A DNA stretch of 46,079 nt. Source: Oscillospiraceae bacterium (GTDB lineage Bacteria > Bacillota > Clostridia > Oscillospirales > Oscillospiraceae). A model generated the notes under the pieces. That model saw only the letters and a program-made list of their open reading frames with translations. It had not been told where the DNA came from and searched no databases. This document shows, piece by piece, positions 31,885 to 39,316 of this stretch; position 1 is the stretch's first letter; every line of letters starts with the position of its first letter. The stretch covers positions 1 to 46,079 of the forward strand of contig CADBCV010000025.1 in the NCBI GenBank assembly GCA_902793285.1, in the 5' to 3' direction. Position numbers and translations under genes: made by a program.

Positions 31885-31891
31885 ATACCGT
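31875..31891. promoter_or_regulatory. Operator-like palindrome over the -10 box
   Basis: ACGGTA-AAATA-TACCGT, a perfect 6-bp inverted repeat covering the -10 element, where a bound repressor would block polymerase. The cognate regulator is not identifiable from the window. Confidence 0.5.
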
Positions 31892-31923
31892 TGTAAAAAA
31901 TAACCCGTTCAGGAGGAATACAC

Positions 31924-32478
31924 ATGACTTACGAGATGGACATTGCCGGCCTCAAGCGTGACCTGCCCCTCTGCAAGCTCAATGACGAGCTCTGCATCGG
32001 CGCCTTTGTCATGTTCGGCGATGTGGAGCTGACGGTCCACTGCGCGGCGGAGCTTCTCAAGCGCGCCCCGGAGTATGACTACATCATCGCGCCCGAGGCC
32101 AAGGCGATCCCCCTGGCCTACGAGATGGCGCGGCAGAGTGCGGCGGAGCGCTACTTTGTCGCCCGCAAGGGGGCCAAGGCCTATATGCAGGGCACCTTTG
32201 AGGTGACGGTCAAGTCGATCACCACCATGGGCGTGCAGCGCCTCGTGCTCGATGCCGAGGACGCCGCCTTCATTCAGGGCAAGCGTATGCTCATCGTGGA
32301 CGACGTGATCTCCACCGGCGAGTCGCTGCACGCCGTAGAGGAGCTGGTGCGCCAGGCGGGCGGCATCGTCGCGGGCCGCATGGCCGTCCTCGCCGAGGGC
32401 GAGGCCGCCGACCGGGACGACATCATCGTCCTCGCCCCGCTGCCCCTCTTCAACGCCGACGGCACCCCGAAGGCGTAA
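31924..32478 (+). CDS. Adenine phosphoribosyltransferase-like protein
   Basis: 184 residues of the type I phosphoribosyltransferase fold. The PRPP-binding loop is MLIVDDVISTGES (122-134); DYIIAPEAKAIPLAYEMARQ and AYMQGTFEVTVKSITT are the companion regions. It transfers ribose-5-phosphate from PRPP to a purine base, most likely adenine, in salvage, although close relatives are annotated only as phosphoribosyltransferases. It sits just outside the prophage with its own promoter and a candidate operator. Confidence 0.85.
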   Translation: MTYEMDIAGLKRDLPLCKLNDELCIGAFVMFGDVELTVHCAAELLKRAPEYDYIIAPEAKAIPLAYEMARQSAAERYFVARKGAKAYMQGTFEVTVKSITTMGVQRLVLDAEDAAFIQGKRMLIVDDVISTGESLHAVEELVRQAGGIVAGRMAVLAEGEAADRDDIIVLAPLPLFNADGTPKA

Positions 32479-32546
32479 GCCAAAGCAAAAAACGAGGGGC
32501 CGCTGAAAAACTCACTCTTTGCATAATCCGGCCATAAGCACCGTAG

Positions 32547-32566
32547 GGGAGGGGCTTGCCCCTCCC
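32547..32566. repeat. GC hairpin repeat
   Basis: GGGAGGGGC-TT-GCCCCTCCC, a 9-bp perfect palindrome preceded by CCGTA; the GTAGGGG-type start recalls 22141. A related palindrome, GCAGGGGAGA/TCTCCCCTGC, is at 32660-32683. Both lie in the 32479-32728 spacer, which has no gene. Confidence 0.55.
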
Positions 32567-32594
32567 GGCAGTACAAGAAATCATGAAAAAGCAA

Positions 32595-32639
32595 TGTACG
32601 GCGAAATCGTAGCATTCTGCGAAATCGCCGTACATTTTT
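32595..32639 (+). terminator. Probable terminator after the phosphoribosyltransferase gene
   Basis: TGTACGGCGA (32595-32604) pairs perfectly with TCGCCGTACA (32625-32634) and is followed by five T. The loop of 20 nt is long for a terminator, so confidence is moderate. Confidence 0.55.
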
Positions 32640-32728
32640 ACATATCGGAACATTTTGCCGCAGGGGAGAAGCCTCTCCCCTGCGAGCAAGAAGCATCACG
32701 TTTACTCATTTTGCGACGCACCCTTTTG

Positions 32729-33697
32729 TCATAGCCGCACGCTGACCTCGCCGGAGGAGAGGCGGCGGAGGCTCCCGTCCGGGAGACGCGCTAGCAGGGC
32801 AAAGTCCTCTGCGAGATCCTCAGCCACGGCGGGGACGGGTTCCCGACCGGGGGAGAGGATGCGGATCTCCCTGCCGAGGACCAGGGAGCGCTTTTTATAG
32901 CCCTCAAAGATCGCGGGGGCCGCGGGGTTCTCCGCGTAGTCCGCAAGCCTGTCGAGGATGCCCGCCGCGAGCCTGCACCGGAGCTCCGGCAGCTCGCCCG
33001 TTCCGAAGGCGGGGCCCGCGATGCCCCGCAGCTCCTCCGGGAAATCCCCCGCCGGCGGGTGGGTGTTGACGCCGATGCCGATGATGACGTAGTGCAGCTC
33101 CCCGGTCTCGCAGTCGATGCTGGCCTCGGTCAGGATGCCGCAGACCTTGCGCCCGTCCATGAACACGTCGTTGACCCACTTGATCTGCGCGGGCCGTCCG
33201 GCAAGCTCCTCGATCGTCTCGCACACGGCGACGGCGGCGCAGGCGGTCAGGCGCGTGGCGTCGCCGGCCTGCATGGCCGGGCGCAGCAGAAGACTCAGAT
33301 ACAGGCCGCTGCCGGGGGGCGAATAGAAGCTGCGCCCCATGCGGCCGCGCCCGGCGGTCTGCTCCTCGCTCAAAAGCACAAGGCCGCTTTCGGCCCCCTC
33401 GGCGGCGAGAGACTTCAGCACCGTGTTGGTGGAGCTGATGGTCTTGCAGACCTGTAGTCGAAGCTCCCGGTGCCGGAGATGGCGCCGCACCCCCTCGTCG
33501 CTCAGCACATCGCTCCCGGAGAGCAGGCGGTAGCCGCGCTTGGGCAGGGATTCGATCGTGTAGCCCTCCTCCCGGAGCTGCCGGATGGCCTTCCAGACCG
33601 CCGTGCGGCTGAGCGCGAGGGAGCGGGCCAGCTCCTCGCCGGAGACGTACTCGTCCGCCCGCTGCCAGAGCGCGTTCAAAACCTCGTCGCGCGTCAT
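32729..33697 (-). CDS. birA: Biotin-protein ligase and biotin-operon repressor
   Basis: 322 residues. The N-terminal winged HTH (about 5-60; YVSGEELARSLALSRTAVWK, then IRQLREEGYTIES) marks a regulatory-type BirA. The ligase domain has the biotinyl-AMP loop GRGRMG (116-121), the KWVND motif (173-177) and GIGVNTH, and a C-terminal SH3-like domain. It biotinylates carboxylase carriers and represses biotin genes when loaded. It overlaps bioY by 4 nt and a matching operator lies upstream of bioY, so the pair is autoregulated. The far upstream ORF extension is not coding. Confidence 0.95.
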   Translation of the reverse strand: MTRDEVLNALWQRADEYVSGEELARSLALSRTAVWKAIRQLREEGYTIESLPKRGYRLLSGSDVLSDEGVRRHLRHRELRLQVCKTISSTNTVLKSLAAEGAESGLVLLSEEQTAGRGRMGRSFYSPPGSGLYLSLLLRPAMQAGDATRLTACAAVAVCETIEELAGRPAQIKWVNDVFMDGRKVCGILTEASIDCETGELHYVIIGIGVNTHPPAGDFPEELRGIAGPAFGTGELPELRCRLAAGILDRLADYAENPAAPAIFEGYKKRSLVLGREIRILSPGREPVPAVAEDLAEDFALLARLPDGSLRRLSSGEVSVRL

Positions 33698-34251
33698 GCC
33701 GTGCGCCCCTCCCGATAGAGAAGCGGGCGGAGCCGCCCCGTCAAAACGGCGGCGAGGGCGATCTTCGCGGCGTCCGGCAGGAGATACGGGAACACGCACC
33801 AGCCGAGCGCCGTCATGATGCCGATGGGCCCGCTGTTTCTGGCGTACACTGCCATGAACCAGGCCGTGCCGAAGGCATAGCACACCAGTACGCCGAGCGC
33901 CATGGAGCCGAGCAGCACGGGGAGCTTCCGCCCCCAGTGCTCGACCGCGAGACCGACGATGAGCGCCGTGAACACGAAGCCCACGATGTAGCCGCCCGTC
34001 GTCCCCAGAAGCGCGCCGAAGCCGCCGCGAAACCCGGAGAACACCGGCGCTCCCACAGCGCCGAGCAGGATGTAGCAGCACACGGTCCAGAGACCGCCGC
34101 GCAGCCCCAGGAGCGCCGCCATCAGGCACACGGCGAAGGTCTGCATCGTGAAGGGCACCGTCATCGGCACCGAGATCCAGGAGCACACGGCGATGAGCGC
34201 CACGCCCATGGCGATGTAGGCGATGTCGCGGGTCGTGAGTTTGTTTTTCAT
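33694..34251 (-). CDS. bioY: Biotin transporter S-component BioY
   Basis: 185 residues, six hydrophobic segments, the substrate-binding component of an ECF-type biotin importer. The family signature is visible in VPFTMQTFAVCLMAALLG and in FSGFRGGFGALLGTTGGYI. No ECF ATPase or T-component gene is adjacent, so a shared energising module encoded elsewhere is expected, as in group II ECF systems. GGGAGGACC precedes the ATG. Expression is under the BirA-type operator at 34304-34338. Confidence 0.95.
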   Translation of the reverse strand: MKNKLTTRDIAYIAMGVALIAVCSWISVPMTVPFTMQTFAVCLMAALLGLRGGLWTVCCYILLGAVGAPVFSGFRGGFGALLGTTGGYIVGFVFTALIVGLAVEHWGRKLPVLLGSMALGVLVCYAFGTAWFMAVYARNSGPIGIMTALGWCVFPYLLPDAAKIALAAVLTGRLRPLLYREGRTA

Positions 34252-34281
34252 AGCAAGGTCCTCCCAAGTAATGTCTCCGTG

Positions 34282-34311
34282 AGGATACCACAGAGAGAGC
34301 TATATTGTCAA
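34282..34311 (-). promoter_or_regulatory. Promoter of bioY-birA
   Basis: On -, TTGACA (34311-34306) lies inside one BirA half-site; an 18-bp spacer leads to TATCCT (34287-34282). BirA bound to the operator would cover the -35 element. Confidence 0.65.
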
Positions 34312-34338
34312 CCGAAATAATAAAGTAAGGTTGACAAT
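34304..34338. promoter_or_regulatory. BirA operator
   Basis: ATTGTCAACC (34304-34313) and GGTTGACAAT (34329-34338) are perfect inverted half-sites separated by 15 bp. This matches the known Firmicute BirA box layout (TTGT-AACC, about 15 bp, GGTT-ACAA). Its place upstream of bioY-birA makes biotin-dependent repression the natural reading. Confidence 0.88.
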
Positions 34339-34349
34339 ACGGGCGGAAG

Positions 34350-34381
34350 AAAAATCCCGATGCCGGGGAGGACATCGGGAT
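34350..34381 (-). terminator. Terminator after the zinc-ribbon gene
   Basis: ATCCCGATG (34354-34362) pairs with CATCGGGAT (34373-34381); read on - a run of T follows. It lies 15 bp after the stop of the - strand gene. Confidence 0.8.
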
Positions 34382-34395
34382 TTCCCTGCGCTGTG

Positions 34396-35049
34396 TTATC
34401 TTGCCGGGCGGCAGTAGACCGTGAGCTCCTTCTCGTAGCCCGCGCAGGTGAGCGTGAGCTTGCAGGACTTCGGCAGGCTGCCGTCGTCGTGGCACTCGAT
34501 ATGCACGGCGTATTCGTCCGTCCTGTCGACGGTGAGGATGTCGGTGTTGCTGGACTTCCAGTCGACGCGCAGTCCCTGCAGCGTCAACGGCATGACCTGC
34601 ACCGTGAGGTCGATGGGATCGTCCACCCAGATGGTGAAGTCGGTCTGGATCTCGGTGGTGAAGAACATGACGCGCAGCCCCTCAACCGTGGGCGTGGGCG
34701 TGGGAGGCGGCGTGGGCGGCTCCTCAATGGGCGGGACATACTCGGTGACCACGGGGGGTGTGATGGTGGTCTTCTTCTGCTGGACATCGACGCCCTCAAG
34801 GCTTGTGGTGACCATGACGATGACCGCCAAAACTACGGCCGCGACGAGGATCAGGCCAAAGATGATCTGCCACTTGGTGTTGGTCTCGGCCCGTTCATAG
34901 GCGGCGGTACCTCTCACGGTGGCGGGCGTCGGGCTGGGGGTGCGGCTGCTCTGGCTGACCCGGCGGGTGTTGCAGTTGGGGCAGCGGCTGCGCAAGGAGG
35001 AAAAGGTCGCGCCGCAGCGCCGACACTTTACTTCTGGGATCAGGGGCAT
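34396..35049 (-). CDS. Zinc-ribbon membrane protein with Ig-like domain
   Basis: 217 residues. A cytoplasmic zinc ribbon with C9/C12 and C23/C26 is followed by a Ser/Pro/Thr-rich stretch, one transmembrane helix (about 60-82), a Pro/Thr-rich linker (PPTPPPTPTPTVEG), and a C-terminal Big-2-like beta domain of about 80 residues (DPIDLTVQVMPLTLQGLRVD, then WKSSNTDIL). Topology is probably N-terminus in. GGAGG upstream of 35049 decides the start. It has its own promoter. A sensing or surface role is possible but not established. Confidence 0.75.
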   Translation of the reverse strand: MPLIPEVKCRRCGATFSSLRSRCPNCNTRRVSQSSRTPSPTPATVRGTAAYERAETNTKWQIIFGLILVAAVVLAVIVMVTTSLEGVDVQQKKTTITPPVVTEYVPPIEEPPTPPPTPTPTVEGLRVMFFTTEIQTDFTIWVDDPIDLTVQVMPLTLQGLRVDWKSSNTDILTVDRTDEYAVHIECHDDGSLPKSCKLTLTCAGYEKELTVYCRPAR

Positions 35050-35103
35050 AACGGGTTCCTCCGTTCTTTTTACAATTACGAGAGGGTACAATACAACACA
35101 TAG

Positions 35104-35132
35104 ATAATACATCTAAAATCGCTTTTCGTCAA
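35104..35132 (-). promoter_or_regulatory. Promoter of the zinc-ribbon gene
   Basis: On -, TTGACG (35132-35127), 17-bp spacer, TATTAT (35109-35104). Confidence 0.75.
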
Positions 35133-35305
35133 GACGTGTCATGGGACACAGCATTATTTTGAAGGGAAAAACCGACATTTATTCCCCACCTGACACGTTT
35201 TTAACCGGAAAATGCAGCCGTCTCCGCGCCCGGACAGGGAAAAAACCGGCGGCATCCCCCATCCGGCGGCGCGGCGGAAAAAGCGGCGGGAGCCGCGCTT
35301 TGCCG

Positions 35306-35334
35306 TTGAAAAAGGGAAAAGAAAATGGTAAAAT
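35306..35334 (+). promoter_or_regulatory. Promoter of the P-loop/CYTH gene
   Basis: TTGAAA (35306-35311), 17-bp spacer, TAAAAT (35329-35334). A 9-bp perfect hairpin begins about at the transcription start. Confidence 0.75.
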
Positions 35335-35389
35335 ACTGCCGTACAGACGCCGCAGCCGGCGTCTGCAAGAAAAAGGAGGGACGTTCCCC

Positions 35390-36490
35390 ATGGCCAAGCA
35401 GATCGTCAGAATCGTACTGACCGGCGGCCCCGCCGCGGGCAAGACCACGCTCATCAGCCGCATCCTCAAGGAGTTTAAAAGCGAGGACGGCTGGAAGGTC
35501 ATCACCATCCCCGAGACCGCGACCGAGCTCATCTCCGGCTTCGGCATCGGCCCCTTCCCCAACTGCATGTCCATGGAGGATTTCCAGTACTTCGTCATCG
35601 ACGACCAGCTCCACAAGGAGAAGCTCGCCCTGCGCGCGGCGGAAGCCGTGCCGGAGGAGAAGGTGCTCATCGTCTATGACCGCGCGGTGCTGGACGACAA
35701 GGCCTATATCTCGGATGAGCAGTTCACCCTCACCCTGGCCCACTTCGGCAAAACGGAGGAGGAGCTTTTGAAGGGCTATGACGCGGTGCTGCATCTCGTC
35801 ACCTGTGCCAAGGGGGCCGAGTACGCCTATAACTACGGCAACGCCGCCCGCTATGAGGATATCGAGGGGGCCCGCGCCCTGGACGACAGGACGCTGCGCG
35901 CCTGGAAAAACCACCACGCCCTCTATGTGATCGACAACTCCGTGGACTTTGAGGACAAGATCAACCGCGCCGTCGCCCAGATCTACCGCATCATCGGCGA
36001 GAGCGCGCCGGAGCCCGGCAAGAAGAAGTACCTTGTCCACATGCCCGACTGCACGGAGCTGAGCCGGAAATACAACGCCCTGCCCATCGAGATGATGCAG
36101 ACCTATCTCTTCTCCTCCGACCCCGAGGTCGAGCGCCGCATCCGCCAGCAGTCCTGCCTCGGCGAACAGCTCTTCTTCTACACCACGAAGCGCGTCGGGG
36201 AGGACGGCACCCGCTGGGTGACGGAGCGGCCCATCTCCGAGAAGGACTATGTCTCCTACCTGATGGAGGCGGATCTCAGTCTCCGGAGCGTGCGCAAGCT
36301 CAAGTTCCGTTTTGCCTACGCCGGCCACCGCATGGAGCTGGATGTCTACCCCTACGACAAGGACAACGCCATCCTCTTCATCTTCGGGGCCGAGCCCTAT
36401 GAGCTCCCGCCCGAGATCGAGGTCATCCGCGAGGTCACCGGCGACCCCTACTACAAAAACCGCGCCCTCGCCGACAGGCAGAGCCTGTGA
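35390..36490 (+). CDS. P-loop NTPase fused to a CYTH-like domain (TTD14-like)
   Basis: 366 residues. The N-terminal P-loop kinase-like domain has the Walker A loop TGGPAAGKTT (11-20), VITIPETATELISGFGIG and YDRAVLDDKAYI (the kinase-type DR), and belongs with the AAA_28/NadR-like group. From about residue 205 a CYTH-type triphosphate tunnel domain follows (YNALPIEMMQTYLF, RRIRQQSCLGEQLFFYTTKR, PYDKDNAILFIFG). The same fusion is known in the eukaryotic protein TTD14. The substrate in bacteria is not known to me; a nucleotide- or triphosphate-dependent kinase is the best reading. GGAGGG decides the start at 35390. It is monocistronic. Confidence 0.82.
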   Translation: MAKQIVRIVLTGGPAAGKTTLISRILKEFKSEDGWKVITIPETATELISGFGIGPFPNCMSMEDFQYFVIDDQLHKEKLALRAAEAVPEEKVLIVYDRAVLDDKAYISDEQFTLTLAHFGKTEEELLKGYDAVLHLVTCAKGAEYAYNYGNAARYEDIEGARALDDRTLRAWKNHHALYVIDNSVDFEDKINRAVAQIYRIIGESAPEPGKKKYLVHMPDCTELSRKYNALPIEMMQTYLFSSDPEVERRIRQQSCLGEQLFFYTTKRVGEDGTRWVTERPISEKDYVSYLMEADLSLRSVRKLKFRFAYAGHRMELDVYPYDKDNAILFIFGAEPYELPPEIEVIREVTGDPYYKNRALADRQSL

Positions 36491-36510
36491 GGCGCGCAGC
36501 ACCCTGCAAA

Positions 36511-36549
36511 GAAACTCCCCGGAACATATGCTCCGGGGAGTTTCCTTTT
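36511..36549 (+). terminator. Terminator after the P-loop/CYTH gene
   Basis: GAAACTCCCCGGA (36511-36523) pairs with TCCGGGGAGTTTC (36532-36544), followed by CTTTT. Confidence 0.88.
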
Positions 36550-36673
36550 GACGGTTCATACTGGTTTTCATTAAAAAGCGGACAAAGTCTATTATTTACG
36601 GCGCCGTATGGCGCGTCGAAAGCCGTATGAGATGTCAGCTGCGTCAGCAGTTGTATGCCGCCTCGGCGGCATC

Positions 36674-36706
36674 TTTTCCATAAAAGTGTCTGCTTTTTAT
36701 GGAAAA
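36674..36706 (-). terminator. Possible terminator after the large BspA-like gene
   Basis: TTTTCCATAAAA (36674-36685) pairs with TTTTATGGAAAA (36695-36706), seven bases from the gene's stop. It is AT rich without a separate T-run, so a moderate call. Confidence 0.5.
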
Positions 36707-36712
36707 ACAGTA

Positions 36713-39145
36713 TCAGGCGACCGGCACGAAGGTGTATCCCCAATACTCCGCAAAGCGCTGCGCCGCGGTTCCGGGAAAACCGTAGATCGTGAGCCCGTCC
36801 ACACCTGCGAAAGCGTCATCCGCAATGCCTGTCACATTGGGGGAGAGGTAGACGGAATCAAAGGACCCGTTTGCAAAAGCCTCGTCCCCGATCTCTGTCA
36901 GATCGTTCGGGAGAATAAGATCGGCCGCAACCAGAATGTACTGTGTTTCGCGGGTGTCTGTCATCCTGACATACGGCGACAGATCCAGCCCGGAGAAGTA
37001 GCTGTCGGGATCATCGGTATCCTGTACGCCGATGCGGCCGACGCCGGAGTAGGTGCCGCCGTCGATGATGAGACGCGCACCGCTGCTGCTGTGCTGCATA
37101 TTGATGAAGCCGTTGTTTTCGAGCTCACCTTCGGCCACGGCAGCGCTGTTGTCCATGAGCTGCAGCTGTCCCCGGTTGAGCGAGAGCTTTGCCCCGGCGG
37201 GGATGTTGAGTCGGTCGTGCGTCTTGACCCAGCCGTTTTCGCCCACATTCAGCACGCAGCCGGGGTCAAGGGAGAGGCCGTTGGTGTTCAGTTCGCCGTA
37301 GAATACGGATGCGGCAGGGCTTTCGGTGCCCGCGGGATTCGTGATAAACAGATTGCCGCCGTTGCCGTTGTTGGCGAGCAGCGCGCCCTCCGCAAGGTGA
37401 ATGGAGCCGCCCTGCCCGGCGTTGACACGGATCTCCGCCTTGCGCCTGAAGATGTTTTCGCCTTCGAGGTCACATCTGCCGTTGATCTGGAGGTCGGCGA
37501 TGAAGCGGTCGGAAAGCTCGTTGATGGTGCCGAGGGCAGAGGCAAATTCCGCCGCGTTGTTTGCACGGAAGAGAAGATTGGTTTTGAGCGTGTCGTCCGC
37601 GTAGCTGAGGAAGCCCGTGTTGTCGGGCAGTACGTCCGCCGCGGGGAAGAGGTTGAAGCATCTGCCCAGAACCTCCGCCGTGCCGCTGGTGTATTCGAGC
37701 TTTTCGTTTACGCGGAAGATGCAGTTGTTGTAAAGATTTACCGTGCCGCCGTTGAGCGTGAGCTTGTTGAAATCGGCAACGCCGTTCACCTCAAGCGTCG
37801 CGCTCTGCTGGACAATGATGCCGCCGCGGGCAAGCATGCCGTTGATCGTGGCGGTCGTATTGGGGTCAAGAACAAGTTCACCGCGCTCGGGCAATTCAAG
37901 CGCGCAGTTCGCTCCGATACTGAGACTGCCGCCGCGATTGCCGCTGATGATGATTCGCGTTCTCTCCGGGATGCTGACCGTGCCGGTCGGCGCCCAATTG
38001 TAGCAGACATTCATCGCTGCGCCGAAGCGCTCGGTCATTTCATCTTTCGCGTAGTCCAGCACCGCGGCAACACCCGCGTCATTGTTGACGTTGAAGAGAA
38101 GATTGCATGCGCCCGTTCCTTCCGGGAAGCTGATAACGTCCGATAGTTCCACGCCCTCTATTCTCGTGATGTTTGCCGGAAGATAGACATTGAAGCAACC
38201 GTAGTTTTTAATCAGGCCGTCATTGTATTCGAGTTCGTTGTTGATACGGAGCCTGCAGTTATCCCTGAGCTCCACATTGCCGCCAAGATTCATCTGACCG
38301 GCGTTAACGTTGGCATTGCTTCCGACCTTGAGTACGCAGCCCGGACCGGCGTTGATGCCGTTGAGATACAGAACGCCATGGAGCTCGGAGATGATCTCAG
38401 CCGCGTTTTCTCCGCCGAGATTGTTGAAAAACACAGTGCCGCCGGCACGATCGTAGACAATGGCAGAGTTGTTTCGCATGGTAAGCCCGGCATTGAAATT
38501 GATCTCGGCACCGTGCGTGATTGTGTGTTGGCCTGTCATCGTGAGCGGCGACTGCACGGCGATATTGCCGACATAGACGTTGCTGTCGAGACTGTTGACA
38601 GTTTTGACAGCAGCGGCAAATTCCTCTTCCGTGGTCACATTAAAGAGCAGCTTGGTGTTGTCACCGTCAACGCGCTCATGGGAGAAGATTGTTCCATAGT
38701 CATAGCGGAGCACATCCGCCGCCGGGAAGAGGTTCCAGCAGCCGTAGACATGGACGGAGCCCGCGGTATATGTAAAACTCCTGTTCACGCGGAAAACCCC
38801 ACCGTGGAGATTCAGCGTGCCGCCCCTGAGCTCCAGACCGGAGAGCTCCACGATGCCGGAGGTGATCTCCAGCGTTGTGTTCTCGGGAACGATCAGCGTA
38901 AGCCCCTCGCCCTGCATGCCGTTTAAGAAAACACTGTCGCTGATGTTCATGTTCCCGGTCAGCGTAAAGCTGGTTTTGCCGCTTTCAATGGCAGTCTGCA
39001 GCTCCCCAACCGTGCTGCCGCTGGCGCTGCCGTCCGCCCAGGCCGCGGGAGCCCGGAGAGCGCACAGGAGAAGGCCCAGAAGAAGACAGAGGAGCGCGGG
39101 GAGCAGACGCCGAAAGAGCGCCTTGCCCGAATGTCGGATGGTCAT
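36713..39145 (-). CDS. Secreted BspA-like protein with three internal modules
   Basis: About 810 residues. A signal peptide (basic N-terminus, then LLPALLCLLLGLLLCALRAP, cleavage after about AWA) predicts secretion. The body is made of beta-helix or pectin-lyase-like segments arranged in three related modules, each containing an FTYTAG/LEYNDG/LEYTSG strand, then GCWNLFPAADVL, GCFNVYLPANIT or RCFNLFPAADVL, then LLFNV/LLFRAN plus a helix. The C-terminus has one LRR_5/BspA unit (LTEIGDEAFANGSFDSVYLS) ending YGFPGTAAQRFAEYWGYTF. No LPXTG anchor or SLH domain is seen. GGAGG 9 nt upstream of 39145 decides the start. The likely role is surface or host adhesion, by analogy. Confidence 0.78.
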   Translation of the reverse strand: MTIRHSGKALFRRLLPALLCLLLGLLLCALRAPAAWADGSASGSTVGELQTAIESGKTSFTLTGNMNISDSVFLNGMQGEGLTLIVPENTTLEITSGIVELSGLELRGGTLNLHGGVFRVNRSFTYTAGSVHVYGCWNLFPAADVLRYDYGTIFSHERVDGDNTKLLFNVTTEEEFAAAVKTVNSLDSNVYVGNIAVQSPLTMTGQHTITHGAEINFNAGLTMRNNSAIVYDRAGGTVFFNNLGGENAAEIISELHGVLYLNGINAGPGCVLKVGSNANVNAGQMNLGGNVELRDNCRLRINNELEYNDGLIKNYGCFNVYLPANITRIEGVELSDVISFPEGTGACNLLFNVNNDAGVAAVLDYAKDEMTERFGAAMNVCYNWAPTGTVSIPERTRIIISGNRGGSLSIGANCALELPERGELVLDPNTTATINGMLARGGIIVQQSATLEVNGVADFNKLTLNGGTVNLYNNCIFRVNEKLEYTSGTAEVLGRCFNLFPAADVLPDNTGFLSYADDTLKTNLLFRANNAAEFASALGTINELSDRFIADLQINGRCDLEGENIFRRKAEIRVNAGQGGSIHLAEGALLANNGNGGNLFITNPAGTESPAASVFYGELNTNGLSLDPGCVLNVGENGWVKTHDRLNIPAGAKLSLNRGQLQLMDNSAAVAEGELENNGFINMQHSSSGARLIIDGGTYSGVGRIGVQDTDDPDSYFSGLDLSPYVRMTDTRETQYILVAADLILPNDLTEIGDEAFANGSFDSVYLSPNVTGIADDAFAGVDGLTIYGFPGTAAQRFAEYWGYTFVPVA

Positions 39146-39192
39146 GGTATCGTACCTCCTGAAATGGTATGCTGTCACGCATTATGTTACAA

Positions 39193-39221
39193 ATTATAAC
39201 AGCAAAATAATGTCAATGCAA
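39193..39221 (-). promoter_or_regulatory. Promoter of the large BspA-like gene
   Basis: On -, a perfect TATAAT (39198-39193) preceded by TGT, giving an extended -10, with TTGCAT (39221-39216) at 17 bp. An overlapping TTGACA lies too close (12 bp) to be the -35. Confidence 0.75.
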
Positions 39222-39271
39222 GAAATAATCACCGGAGTATACAGAAAAAACCGAAAAGCCATGCTCTCCGT

Positions 39272-39306
39272 AAAAAAAGGGCCGCCCCAGAAGGCGTGGG
39301 CGGCCC
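39272..39306 (-). terminator. Terminator after the small BspA-like gene
   Basis: GGGCCGCCC (39279-39287) pairs with GGGCGGCCC (39298-39306); on - seven T follow. Confidence 0.88.
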
Positions 39307-39316
39307 GCGAAAGAAA

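Larger units (their letters stand above)
35050..35389. other. Divergent regulatory spacer, no gene
   Basis: Holds the leftward promoter (35104-35132) and leader of the zinc-ribbon gene, a GTGTC-ATGG-GACAC palindrome (35136-35149) just upstream of it, the rightward promoter (35306-35334), and a hairpin CAGACGCCG/CGGCGTCTG (35344-35365) at the very 5' end of the P-loop/CYTH mRNA, followed by its ribosome site. 35150-35300 shows only GC-rich sequence without a coding signal that I would trust. Confidence 0.6.
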
